Shown here: positions 46,502 to 59,160 of the stretch, in pieces | Numbering within the stretch: position 1 is the first letter of the stretch | How the letters are laid out: each line of letters starts with the position of its first letter | Notes under the pieces: generated by a model | The model's input: only the letters and a program-made list of their open reading frames with translations | Database searches by the model: none | Told to the model about the DNA's origin: nothing | Program-made: the position numbers and the translations under genes | NCBI GenBank assembly: GCA_005281725.1 | Contig: SSBO01000003.1 | Span: forward strand, 9,403,508-9,467,507 | Length of the DNA stretch: 64,000 bases | Origin: Wuchereria bancrofti | Taxonomy: Eukaryota > Nematoda > Chromadorea > Rhabditida > Onchocercidae | Reading direction: 5' to 3'

Positions 46502-49500
46502 CTTCAATGGCGCAACTAAACTCTATGAACAATTGTAATATTATTTCATCATTTTTCTTCTACCTTTTATCAATTATCTATTAAAATCTCTTTAATTCTC
46601 TTCCATTCTATTTTTTAAATCTCTAATTCTTATTCAGTGTAAGTGTCATTCAACATTACTTTTGTATATAAGTTAGTTAAGTAAAAAATAAAATAGTTAC
46701 TTCTCTCTTTCTTATACTAGTATATTTCACTTATTTCTTTCTATGTATAAACAATGATTCTTATTAAAAGTTCTCTTCTCTCTTCCCCTCTCCCTCTCTC
46801 TTTCTGTCTTTTCTCTCATTCTTTTAATTTGTCATCTCTTTAGAGAGAGAGAGAGAGAGAGAGGAAGAAAAGGAAGTATGTTTGCCAATTGTTAAAATAT
46901 AAAGGTATATTGCAGAAGAACATTCTCTCTCTCTAAACAACTAACTCGAAGTAAGAGAGAGAGAGAGGGTCTACCCAATCGGGTCTATCAAATATTTAGT
47001 TGGAGGCGGAGTTGGGAATTGTCTTGTGCGCTGTTGGATGACGACGATGACGATGATGATGATGATGATAACAGCAATGATAGATAATAATGATTATGGT
47101 AATAATAAGGTAATTTAATTAACTTCTATGATAACAGTGATAATGATAAATGTAAGGATAATGATGAAGATAATAGTTGTAATAATAATTACAATAATGT
47201 TAATAATACAAATAAAGATTTTTGCTCAAATTTTTTCAAATAATGACTGAATATGTTATCATCTAATAAAATATTAGATGATTTATCACTAATCAAATAA
47301 TGATTATTTCTGTTGATAGTTATCACTATCATAAGTACTGTATAAGTTTTTAACATAAACTAATTAATATATTTATTCGAATTAAAATGGGAATTTTTGT
47401 AATAGATTAATTCATGTGATTATTTAAAATTGACAAATGTAATTGTTGAATTGATAAAACATTTAATGTCAATAATATTTACTATAATATTGGAATTTAA
47501 GAATAAAAAGATTAAATGAATGACTTTGATCGATTTAGCGGTAGTTTACGATTATCACTTATCAATTTATCATCCCAATATATTAACAGCATAAAAAACA
47601 TTGTTATATTCTCTTTCTTTTTTTTTTGAAAAAAAAAAAAGATTGGCATATTTCTTTTTTGAAAAAAAAAGATTGACATATTTCTTGTCAAATAAAAATT
47701 CCAATTAAATTTGAATAAAATATACCAATTATAAAGTAATGTTAATTTAAAAAGAAAAAATTTTTTATTAATTAACTGCTTCACTTAATTACTTAGTTGA
47801 TTTTTTTTTCAGCAGAGGAATCATTTGCAAATAGAATAATTTAACAATGATTGATTGATAAGATTAGCCATTTTTTCAAAGAGAAATTTTCATTGCAATA
47901 ATAATATTATCAATGTGAATCAATCACTATTTAACAATATTATATAAAACATTTGATAGATTAATTTCTTCTTTTTTTACTCCAAAATTATCACTTGATA
48001 AAAAATCATTTTTATCTTACTGCTATCTTTTCACTTTTTTTCGTTCCTTTTTTTTTGAAAAATTAATTTAATCTATCAAAGAGAAAAAGCTTCTAATTAT
48101 TAATAATGCCATATTTATTTAAAATAACGCACACTGATTAAGATAAACAAAAAATTTTTTTTTTTTTTTTTAACAACAAAAAAGGTATATTTTCTTTATT
48201 TTTCAAAATTAAAGTATGGCATTTTTCAAGTTTTTTTTTTTCTTTTTTTCTCCTTTCTTCTTTTTCATTTTCATCATTTTCATTTTGTCTTCCTCATAGA
48301 TTAAAATTTGCTATTGAAATGATGAAATGAAGAAGACATTGTTGATTGCCTTCAAACTACTACTGATCGCTGCTTCTTTTTGCCTTGCCTTTTGCAATTT
48401 TGCATTTTGCCTTTTTATACATAAATGAAAAATTCAATTCATTCCAGTCCACCCCCTCCCTCGCTCCCCCCCCCCCTCCCCTAGCGCAATTGATCATTTT
48501 TACCACACTCACTTCCCTTCTTCTCTTCAAATCTATTGTATGTGATAAATATTATGTATTCAATCATTCTATTCTATTGTATGTGTATGCGTGTATGTGT
48601 ATGTATGTGTATGTGTATGTCTATGTATGTGTATGTATCATTTTAACATTCAATTCTTTTCAATCTTCTGTATAAGATGAACTTTTCAAATGTGTGAGAA
48701 AATGCGGGTAGGATAGAAGTGAGCAAAAAGGGGATGAAAAGTGTTAGATGAAAATGAGATGAGAGAAAGAAGGTAAATTAAATTATTTAAATTATATTCA
48801 AATATAATTTAAATAATAATTAAATGATAAACAAATTTAAATGCAAACAGAAAAATGATGTATGCAAGTAAAATGAAATTAATTCTTATACATCATAAAA
48901 AAAAAATTATTGGTAAATATTGTAGAAAATTATAGTAAATTTTAAATTAATCATAGTAAATATTAAAATTCTTGTAAAAATATTATATGTCAATGAAAAT
49001 GATTTAAAATTGTATTTCATTCTCTTCTTTCATTTAAAATATTTCTTTTCCTAATTAATTATTAGTTGTATGGAAAATTTTGAAATAAAAAATATTTAAA
49101 AAAAAGATGTTCCTTTCTTTTTTTTTTTGATTAAGCACCAAAAAAATTTGCTGTTTTCATTTAATTTCATTATAAATTTAAACTTATCTTTTTTTTTTTC
49201 AAAAGTATATCAGCAAATTTAATGCAGTAGATCATTTTTCTCGCCATTTTTATTCCTTAATAATATTTGATTTTGAAAGGAAAAAAAAATCAATCCTTTT
49301 TACTGAGTAATGAAATAAATTTCTTGTACTTGTTGGAAAATCGTTCTCTTTTTTTTTTTTTTTAAACTCAGATTCATTCAGTCTTTTTTTTTATTATTTC
49401 AAAATAAAGAGTACAAATGACAGTATTGCTTTTCTTTTAAGTTTATTTTTTTTCTCTCCTTTTCTTTTCTTTCTATTCTTTTTTTTTTTTCTGTTATTCT

Positions 49501-50900
49501 AAAATGCTTTTTCTTTCATTTCTCCGTTAGCTAAGCAATAACTTCAAGCAAAACATTTCATTTCATTTCTTTTCATTTCAAATCACAAAGTAATGTTTAA
49601 AATTACATTGTTATGAACGATTGGCAGTTTTCGATAGGTATCAAAAGGGAGAAAAAAAGAATGGAAAGAAAATAATATAATTGTAATTATAATGTGACTT
49701 CCTTCGTTTTATAATAACAATAATAATAATAATTTAGTAATTTTTAATAAAATTAATAATAACAATCGTAATAATGATAGCAATAATAATAACGATAACA
49801 ATAATAATAATAATGATTAATAATAATAACAAAGAAATGCTGTCGTACTTCAGTAAATGTTCCCCTTTTCATCATTCTCTTTTCTTCTCATTCAACTAAC
49901 TATTTCAATTTTTGTGAAAAAATAAATAAAATTGAATGAGTTGAATTTTTTTTTAGTTCACTGAAACACACACAGACACATACACACACACACACACACA
50001 CACATACACACATACTTAAACACAGACACACACAATAATCATTTCACATCAAACCATCAAACTTATAATTTGTGCAGTATGGATAGAATGTATGTATGAT
50101 TTGAATGTTATTTTTCAACTTTTTTTTTTTAAATTCAATATCCTTTACTCTCTCCTTTGTTTCTTTTCCTTCCATTTTATCATATTATTTCCTTCTTTTT
50201 TCATTCTCTCAATACAATAATTGTTATCTTACGCTCAAATTATCATCACTTATAGTAATTGTAGAATGATAGGTTAGTAATGAACATTTTGCATACTCAT
50301 TGAAATCATTCGTTGTAGTAAAATGTTAGGAATTGATATGACATATTTGTATACATTGATTGATGATTTCAATGAAATCATTTAAAAGGGTTTTATTACT
50401 TTTGTTATTAGAATTGATTAAAAGTAAGTAATGATTTAGAGAATTTTAAAAACTAAATAAAATAATTTAACAATATAAAGTAAGTTTTTTTTTCTTAATC
50501 TTAAGTCTACTATAAATTTAATACTTAACAAATTAATATACTACACATTTATAATTGCAATTTATAATCTTTAATATGAATAAATAGCTTCCGTATATCT
50601 GAAGACTTTTTTTTTTTTTCAAGAATTAATTATTAGATACGAAGTGCAATTTAAATCTTACAACAAAATTAGTCTTTTATTTTTATTCTTTCATTTTTTT
50701 TCTAATCTAGAAGAAAGGCAAAAAGTTTGGAGTCCTTCATTTTTTTTTTTCTAATCTAGAAGAAAGGTAAAAAGTTTAAAACTTTCTGTGTAAATAATTA
50801 ACACTGATTATATTTCATTTTTTGGCTCCAATATTTTCTTAAATGTGAAAAAAAAAAAAAGAGAAATTTTATCTTAAATGTTAACATCAACTATACAAAT
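46502..50900. other. Intergenic with simple repeats, no gene seen
   Basis: CT and GA tracts occur at 46780-46866 and 46922-46970 (able to pair with each other), with a short GC-richer patch at 46968-47040 and ATG triplets at 47038-47200. A C-rich tract lies at 48450-48482, TG/TGTA microsatellites at 48575-48640, AAT triplets at 49709-49830 and a CA array at 49965-50035. Two copies of a CTAATCTAGAAGAAAGG phrase occur at 50702 and 50750. No convincing coding exon. Confidence 0.6.
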
Positions 50901-50964
50901 ATCTGTTTCATGAGAACTTATCCATGAAAGATACAGTGACAAAATTCAGTTTTCAAATGAAATA

Positions 50965-51189
50965 ATGATGGAAGCATTTCCGGTTACTACCGTAATCGAT
51001 GCGACTATAAAATTTATTCGGCATCATAAGATACATTTGGTAAAGAAAGTTGTATTTTACAATATTGAATGGCGACAATATGTCTTTGTTATAAGCGACC
51101 GATCGGTGACAAAATTTCGATGGACAACTATCTATTTTGAGTCATCGTTATGCCAGTGCAATGGAGCATATCTTGAATTAATAGAATAG
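50965..51189 (+). CDS. Small open frame of unknown function
   Basis: 74 residues, ATG to TAG, without low complexity and with mixed codon use, unlike the other short open frames in this intergenic region. The frame is open upstream to 50914. A TTCAG at 50945-50949, 15 bases before the ATG, could serve as a trans- or cis-splice acceptor. The sequence AFPVTTVIDATIKFIRHHKI followed by VKKVVFYN faintly recalls the C-terminal helix and strand of macro domains, but this is a guess. It could be a small gene, an exon of something larger, or a gene relic. Confidence 0.35.
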   Translation: MMEAFPVTTVIDATIKFIRHHKIHLVKKVVFYNIEWRQYVFVISDRSVTKFRWTTIYFESSLCQCNGAYLELIE

Positions 51190-52057
51190 AAATGTTTGTT
51201 TTCAGATTAAGAAAGACGACCATTCAATTAATGTTTTCTCTCGATCAAAGAAGTTATAGTTTGTGATATATAAATTATTTCAGGATAAATATGAATAAAA
51301 TTAAAGTGAGAAAACTAAATTTCAAGAAGAAAAAATGAATTAAAATGAATTAAAATTAACAGAATAGGGATTATCATTCATTATTTGTTGTAAAATTCTA
51401 ACTGTCTTATTTGAGATTATTTGTGCAGAAATAACAGAATAAAAGATGGAGTTGACATGCACATGGATAGAGTGACAGGAAAATTTAAACATTGGACAGT
51501 GATTTTTTTTTTTTGCACTGACAACAGTAAGGTTTAATTTAACTGAAAATTTTAAAATAACTGAAACTATCCAGTTAACTATTCAGATTCATATGTGATT
51601 TATGAATTCGAAATAATCATATCAGATCAGTTTAATTTCTAATTTAACTTCATTACATCACAAAAGGAAAAAAAAAAAAAAGATATTATACTAAGTGATA
51701 TACCAAAAGAAATGAATTGATGACATTAATATAACAAATCGATAGCATCATGAATTGATGCTTTTAAAAGGAATGAATGCTAGAATTGGAATTCATTTAT
51801 GAGTGAGAAAAAAAGTGAAAGTGAAATGAAATGAAAAAGAAAAACAAAAACAAAAAAAAAGATAAATAAAATGAAAATAAAAAACGAAATAATGGAAAAG
51901 AAGAAAATTGAAAACGAAGGATATAAGTAAAAATGAAATTGAAATGATAATAAATGAAAAATGGTATATACTAAAGCTTTTTAATTCTTATTGAGCATTT
52001 CAAGTTGGCAAAGAATTAAATATAAATGAAAAGAGAAAAAAAAAAGAAAAAAAAGAG
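51190..52057. other. Intergenic, nothing recognised
   Basis: AT-rich, with a purine-rich (GAAAATGAAATGAAAAAG-like) stretch at 51800-51965. No supportable gene. Confidence 0.6.
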
Positions 52058-52590
52058 CTTTCAGTTCTGAATTGTCAAACAGTAATCATTCGAATATACT
52101 TGAATTATCTTTGGAGAAAATAATATAATTTTATTTTGAATCTAAAAATTATGCCTTCTTTCAGACTAATCCATTGCGTGACTTCACGTAGTATACGTAA
52201 TATACGTCAAAATATATTTTAACAGCATTTGAAGTTAGCAAAGAACTAGAAATGCAATGGACAGAGAAAAAAGCCTTCAGCTCTGAATTGTCAAACAGTA
52301 ATCATTCGAATGCACTTAGATTATCTTTGGAGAAAATAATATAATTTTATTTTGGATCTAAAAATTATGCCTTCTTTCAGACTAATCCATTCCGTGACCC
52401 CACGTATATGCCTTCCCTTCGACTAATGCATTGAGTGATCTCACGTATATGCTTTCTGCTAGACCAATCCATTGCGTGACCCTACGTATATGCTTTCTCT
52501 TCGACTAATCCATTACGTGATCTCACATATACGCTTTCTGCTAGACCAATCCATGGCGTGACCCCACGTAGCACACGCAGCGCACGTCAA
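52058..52590. repeat. Nested repeat: 216-bp dimer ending in a 41-bp array
   Basis: A block from CTGAATTGTCAAACAGTAAT through ATGCCTTCTTTCAGACTAAT occurs at 52066 and 52282 (offset 216). After the second copy a 41-bp unit, GACTAATCCATTGCGTGACC then CCACGTATATGCTTTCT, begins at 52380, 52421, 52462, 52503 and 52544. Units alternate CTTCGACTAA and GCTAGACCAA ends, so the higher-order unit is 82 bases. It lies immediately upstream of the ZNF598 promoter. Confidence 0.9.
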
Positions 52591-52759
52591 AGTACATCCT
52601 AACATACTAACATCGGATTATAAGAGAAAGTACTTATCTGATCATTAGGCACATTGTCAGTTTGCGATAACTGTTTGACTTTCCCATCCAGTTGCTCAGC
52701 ATGAATTTTTAGCAAATTGTGCTCAAACCATTTGGAAATATTTTTTCAGTTTGTGAACG

Positions 52760-52843
52760 TATAAAAATGGGTGTATTGGTCGGTGGTACATTTTGTAGTT
52801 TATACGTAGTCCGTCACCTTGACACGTTTCGCACGTGAGTCAG
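52760..52843 (+). promoter_or_regulatory. Candidate promoter and noncoding first exon of ZNF598 gene
   Basis: TATAAAAA at 52760-52767 is followed by GC-richer sequence and a good donor, CAG|GTAATA at 52844. This could splice to the acceptor at 53334. A short open frame from the ATG at 52767 (23 codons, MGVLVGGTF...) would be an upstream frame only if transcription starts before the TATA-like box. The alternative is trans-splicing of a leader directly at 53335. Confidence 0.4.
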
Positions 52844-53367
52844 GTAATATTTACCTTCTAAACTATTACTTGTATATGGTTCAGGTTTAGTTTAGACATG
52901 ATAAGTTTGCCGGATTATCGTACTTTCGTTGAAAGCAAAGCTTTGCTCTCTTTTTTATGTTGCCATAAATGCTAGGATTAACTGATTAAACTGTTTTACT
53001 AATCATTCTTACTCTTCGGAAAAATTTATATTGCCGTAACAATTTTAATGACTGCCTGTAGAGAACGCTAACTGAACTATGTGTCAATTATTTATGGGAG
53101 AATTTGATAATGCTAATCATCAAATCACTTTGTTTAATCATTTTTTCTTTTTAGTGGATTTGACTTCTGGTAGTTAACCTATTGAAATTGCAATCTTATT
53201 ATTATTATTGTTATATAAGAAGCAGTAAGGAAATTGAGAGTATTATCTGATAATGCTAAATATTTTGTCATTTTTCGAATTCTCGTCCATCTGTCATCCT
53301 TCGGTATTCTAAATATCTTTGTTTCTTTTTGCAGGGTCAGCTTATATTTTAGTTTACTTATATAATT

Positions 53368-56300
53368 ATGTCTGAATTAAAAGTTGTTGCAAAACGACCA
53401 AACAACACTGCAAATCACGGTGCAAGAGATAATGGACGTGGACAACAGGAACCTACTAGCAGCAGTAGCAACAGGTTTGGTTTTTGCTTAAACTAACATT
53501 TCAGAAAAGTTTTTCATGCTGATTATAAGTAGATAATAAGAAATAGAAATCATAGAAATTTCCTAGCTGTAAAGTATTTAGGTCACGAAATCGCTTGCTG
53601 CATTATAGTATGGAGTGTTCAAAGAAGGGTTTCTGAGTTAGTAATCAAGCTTGGTAATGCATCCGTGTAGATAGTTTGTGAATGTAACTTTATCTTCTCA
53701 GCTCATTTAACGTTTTTCTACATTGTCACATGATACTGTAATTAGATATCGTTAAAGGATTTTTATCAGGAACGCTGTTTAGTAAAGTTCAGATGAATTG
53801 AATAGGAAACTGAAAAGTCGCCTTTTAGAAGAGATATGGTTGGGCATTCTGGTCGTGGTGGAGGTAGAATTCAAGAGTCATGTCAGAGAAATGATCGAAA
53901 TCGCCATGATTTTCATAACACGAGCAGCGGAAGAGATAGACACGATGCGAACTTCAGAAGGCATATGATTCGTAGTCCAAAATATTATGAACAGATTACT
54001 GCTACTTTAGTAAGTTTGCGTTTTACACTTTAACAAATTCGCTCAAAACTTTTGTAAGTTGTTAATAAATGCTTATTGCTTATTGTTTACGTGAACAATA
54101 ATTTTTCTAGAATCGGTTGGACCATGGTGGTATTAAATTCAGAGGCGAGACTTCAGAATGTGATATATGTTGTCGTGAATCCGATCTATTTGCTGTTGGG
54201 TCGTGTTTACATCCTATATGCATAGAATGCGGAATTCGTCTACGAATTTTGTGTAAAAATGAGACATGTCCAAAATGCAGAACTGTTATCGATATGGTAG
54301 TTCAATTTTTTTTCCTCTTACAGTTTTATATGTTATTAAATTACGATTCGAAATACTATGCTTCTTAAATACTCTTATTACATTCTTTGGTGAATTTCGT
54401 ACCTGCGAGAGAGTTTTTATTTTTAGCTACGACTGAGGCTGCTAATAAAGTCATTACTAAAAAAAATTTGTACAAATAAATTGATCAGATTCTCTATTTA
54501 AACTAAATTAATTTGCATAAAATTTCAGTTATATTTTGTGCCGTTTCCGGGTGATTGGAATGGTTACCAAATACCATTTCAATGTATAGAACATAGGGAT
54601 ACTGCAAAATACAAAATTAAATTGGCAGATGATTATGTTGCAAGATGTTACGATAGCTACTTATCCCATCAATGCATAATATGTGGAAAAAGGTGAGTTT
54701 CAAATTGTTTTTTCAATTCCTTCCTAAAAGTCACAAACCCTTTGCACTAGAAAATCAAATTGATTTTTAGGGGTGAAAAAAGGGTATTTGAAACGTTTGC
54801 TCAGTTGAATCAGCATGTGTATATGGTTCATCGTTTTGAATTTTGTGATATTTGTGTGGAAAATCTAAACTTATTTACTCATGAGCGGAAATTTTATTCT
54901 CAAGTTGATCTGAAACGACATCTGGAACTTGGTGATTCTGATGATAAGAGCTTTAAAGGTGAGTATTTTCAACGTGTCGTTTTAGTTAGTACTTGTTTGA
55001 TTGAATACCTCCATTCATTGAGTTCTGTAAAAGCTTCCAATGTTTCAGGACATACAGATAGCATTTGAAATACAGAACATTTTAAAATGTATTATTTTTC
55101 GTAAAATAAACGTACATTTTTTATTTCTGTTGATATGTTAAAATTTAAATGATAGGAGTTTATGTATATGTAAAAAGTCATTTCTTTAAAGATATATTAA
55201 ATTGAATTGATTCATTTTCAGGTCATCCACAATGTTTGTTCTGTAAAAAGCGTTTCTTGGATGGAGAGTTTCGCTATAAACATCTCCGCAAAGAGCATTT
55301 CTTTTGCCAGATTTGTGATGCTGAAGGACGAAGCAATTATTTTTTTCCGTAATCATAGTTTATTTTACAATAAACTAAATCTATTGTGAGCCATATTAGA
55401 ATGTTGTCTCACATATCTACTTGAATTTCTTTATTTCAGGCAACATAAAGATTTGTTGAGTCATTACAAAGCGAAACATGTTGTATGCGAGGAGGGTGAA
55501 TGCTTACATTTAGGAATAGTATTTCGGACAGATACCGAACTAAAATTACATAAGGTTAAATTTTTTTGATTTCAAACTGTTATTCGGAAATTTTACATAT
55601 AACATAAGTAAGTTTTTTCCACTATCATGTTTCCATATTAATTTGGAAAAAAAAATGTGGGATAAACTGTGTTACAAGTAAAAGGTTGTTAGTAAACTTT
55701 TATGACTTTGTAAAAGAGTAACTAATGTTTTTTGATTAATGCGAAAAGTAAAAGTGTGACGATAATATTCAAATTAGTGCCAAGTTTTCCAGTTAATTTT
55801 GGCATTAATTTGAATATTATCTGTCGACATGTATTTTATTGAAGTGCTTTTAGTGTTGTTTCATTTCTTCAAAGAACATTCACAATTTGATGCTTTGTTG
55901 CTTTTGCAGAGTCGAGATCATGCTGCTGGTCCACAAACATTAACTTTAGATTTTCATTTTTCTGGCCGAAACACAACTGGATCAAGTCGAGGTGGTAGAG
56001 CAGCAGTAGGTTATATACAACATGAACGACATTTACGAGAGAATAAGTTAGTAACTATTTATCTCACAAGCATATGTTTAATATTTTGATAAATCTATAA
56101 ATTTAGATGCACACAGGTATGAGATATCATTTGCATTAATTTGTTTTTTTTTTTTTTTTTTCGGAATAAGAGAATAGTATAGTCGGATAAATTATTCTGT
56201 GCCACTATCATTTCCGGTTTACAATCTCCAAGGAACATAGCTTTTTTCTGGAAATTTTCTCAATGCTTGATTTCTCGGTTTTGGTAGAGTAAGAGAATAA

Positions 56301-59160
56301 AAATTATTTCGAAAATAATCAGTTATGAAAAACTTTAGAACTTATTTCGGTGCTATCATACCTCACTTCTTGTTATTTTCAAATAACAAGAAGAATATCT
56401 TAAAAAGTACAAATTATATATGCTTTTGTCCACTTAAAATGAGTAATGAGCGCATTATTTCAGGTCAATTTCCAACAATATATCGAATGCATCTTCATTA
56501 GAAAATGAAGAATTAACTAGGTCATCTATTCCAAATTGCGTCCCACAATTCAAATTACAAGGTAGCGATTTTCCTCGTTTAGAGAAATCTGTACGAATTT
56601 CCGGAGTTTCGAATCCTGTGCCTTCATCGAATCCGGTGGATAGTAAGAATATTGCAAAACTTCAGACAGTAAACACCACCGAAATTAGTACCAAAGCTGC
56701 ATCAAATCCTCGCAAAGTTAGTCATTAAATTTGCTTTTATTGCAAAGGGATTATTTAAATTAATATGTATAAATTTCTTTGAAAGAAATTCACAAATTAC
56801 AATGCCGATAAAATTGTCATATTTTTAGTTAGACGCTGCTTCTTCAAGGTCGTGGTTTATTGATGATGATGAACAGTTCCCTTCTCATCGGTCACATCCA
56901 AGTACTTTAAATAAACAGCAAACGGAAAACGGAGAAACAGAAAATTTCGTGAAAAATAAAGCTGAGGTATATCTTTCTTATTTACTCATGGAATTCGAGA
57001 AATGAGGTTCTATTGCGCTGCAAATAATACGATATCCGCAAGTAATAAGGATATTTATTGTATTTGAAGCCAAAGTGAAAAATTCTCATCAAGAAACTGA
57101 CGAAATGCAATCCTTAAGAATATATTTATATTGAAATTATTAATTATTCTTCTGCATCCTTTTGCTATGCGTAACTCTTAATTTGTTTAGGTTGAAACTA
57201 GTTCAGGAACATCGGTGATCGAGTTATCATGGTCTAAAGTAATGAAAAAACCAATGTCTTTAAGCAATGTAGCATCCGAATTAGCATTAAGTGATTTTCC
57301 AAGTTTACCGACATCCACAGTAAAAAAACCTATGAACAATTTATTGCCTGGATCAGTATGGACTAAAAAGAATCATTCTGTTATGCAGGTGCTTTATTTT
57401 TAAATATTTTTAACAGAATTGGAGAACGTTATGAGTATGCGAATTGGATCCTGTTACTATTCAATATTATATTATGTACTTGCCTTTATGTTGGACATGA
57501 CACAATAGAAGGGAAACTTATTTTTCATCATATTTTTGAAAATTATCTCATTTCTTAAGAGAAAAAAAAACAGTGCAAATTTGATTATATCTTAGATTTA
57601 AAAGATCATGTTGTTAGTCATCAAGTTAATCCATTATGTACATTTTGTAATAGCGAATCCAATTCTGTCCTTGAATTTTTTAGATTTTGAAATTATTTTC
57701 CATTTAATAGTTTAGTTAATTGCTGCATATATATGTCATTCTATTTACAGGCATCTTCAGGACAATTGAAAATATCTTCAGCAGCATCTGTCAATAGTAG
57801 CGTTTCACGAAAAAATAAACAACAATCATTGCTAGATCTTTGGCGTCAAGAATCTGTACCGGAAAAATGGGAGGATCGAGAAGATTCTTCTACATTGGTT
57901 AACTTCATATTGCTTTTATGTTTTTTTGATTCATAAAAAGGCTTTTTAAAAAATGAAGTTTTAATTAAATTTATTTTTCTTTGAGTTTATCTATTATCCC
58001 TAGTTCATTTTAAGGGATCATTGTCGAAAATGACTTTGGAAGACATGGTTATTGTCAAGGATGCATCAAACAAGAAAAAAGAGTGTAAAAAGACTACGAA
58101 CAAACAGCAACGCAGTGTTGCTAAGAAATCCGATGATCAATTAGTAATTTTATATTTTGCAATTAGATTATGTGTTGGCTTATTTTAAAAAAAATTGATA
58201 ATCAAAGCTTTTTATAGGGTACGAAAAGGAAGTTGGAAGAGGAGACAAATGATGAGTTCGTTGATCCTTTCCCATCTCTATCTTCTCAAACTAATCATAA
58301 AAGTGAAATTGAAGAGGTATGTACAATAAAACAATCATTCACTTTATCAGAGATAAGTAAAATTATTCAGTTTTGTTGCTGCAGCGAGAAGATGTTTGAG
58401 TTGCATTCATATATTCAAAAATAGTTCAGATGAATTGTCTCATATAACTAAGTTTCAAGTTTTTTCCATATAATTATTTTTTGATAGTATATGCTATCAT
58501 ATTATAATAACTCCGGTTAGATATGTTCTTTATCACTCATTACTGATAAAAAGTAATAGTTTCAGTTACTTTCATCAACCTTCTCAGTTTTTAATAACAT
58601 GACAACAAAAGAAGATAAAAGTGAGCCTGTGAAGACAACTGCTGCAAATGCATTATCGTTTAAGGATTTTACGAATCTTCTTGAAAGATCAGGCGAAAAA
58701 GTAGATTTTTGAGCAGTTCGCAAAAAAATAAAGTTTTTTTTCTTAGTTGATTTGCCTGAAAATTGTATATTGTGGTTCAAAATTTGTTGTATTTCATTCT
58801 TGAATTCTTTTCTTACCTGATTATTTTGTTTTCATAAAGCAGAATTCGGTCTGCTTATTGTAATAAACTTCTTAGAAGTAACTTTTTTTCATAGTTTGTT
58901 TATTTTTTTTTCAGGTCCTTGAGAAACAATCAGAAGAAAATAATGGGAACCATTTTCCACCTGGTTTTTCACCTCCCGGATTATGCTCAATGACTTTAGC
59001 GCCTCCTCCTGGTTTTGGTCCACCACCAGGTTTTGGTAAAATAATATGTCCAGAAATGCAAGCTTCATCAAGCGATGCGGTAAAATCTCCTGCTAAAAGT
59101 GTAGATGTGAACGTTTCAAAAATAGTAAAACATGGTAATAAAAAGAAAGTCAAAAAATGA
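53368..59160 (+). CDS. znf-598: ZNF598/Hel2 E3 ubiquitin ligase, 16 exons
   Basis: RING ligase that ubiquitinates 40S proteins on collided ribosomes. Coding exons: 53368-53474, 53829-54009, 54111-54296, 54529-54692, 54771-54958, 55222-55348, 55440-55554, 55910-56046, 56464-56716, 56829-56966, 57191-57388, 57751-57897, 58015-58143, 58218-58316, 58566-58700, 58915-59160. They sum to 2,550 bases, 849 residues plus TGA, a usual family length. The N-terminus is Arg/Gly/Ser-rich. The C3HC4 RING spans residues 113-152 (CDIC, CLH, CIEC, CPKC). Zinc fingers follow at about 207-365, including CIICGKR, CDICVEN, CLFCKKRF, FCQICD and VCEEGEC, the last diagnostic of ZNF598. FPxL motifs follow (DFPRL, DFPSLP, FPSLSS). 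Near the C-terminus there are four PPG-hydrophobic motifs, the type bound by GIGYF GYF domains, then a Lys-rich end. Exon 1 follows a TTTTTGCAG acceptor at 53334, 33 bases before the ATG. Confidence 0.96.
58701..58712 (+). other. Alternative ZNF598 stop if the last intron is retained
   Basis: Reading through the donor at 58701 adds VDF and stops at TGA (58710-58712). AATAAA lies close by (58726-58733 region and again at 58860). A retained last intron would give a protein lacking the PPG-hydrophobic motifs. Possibility only. Confidence 0.3.
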
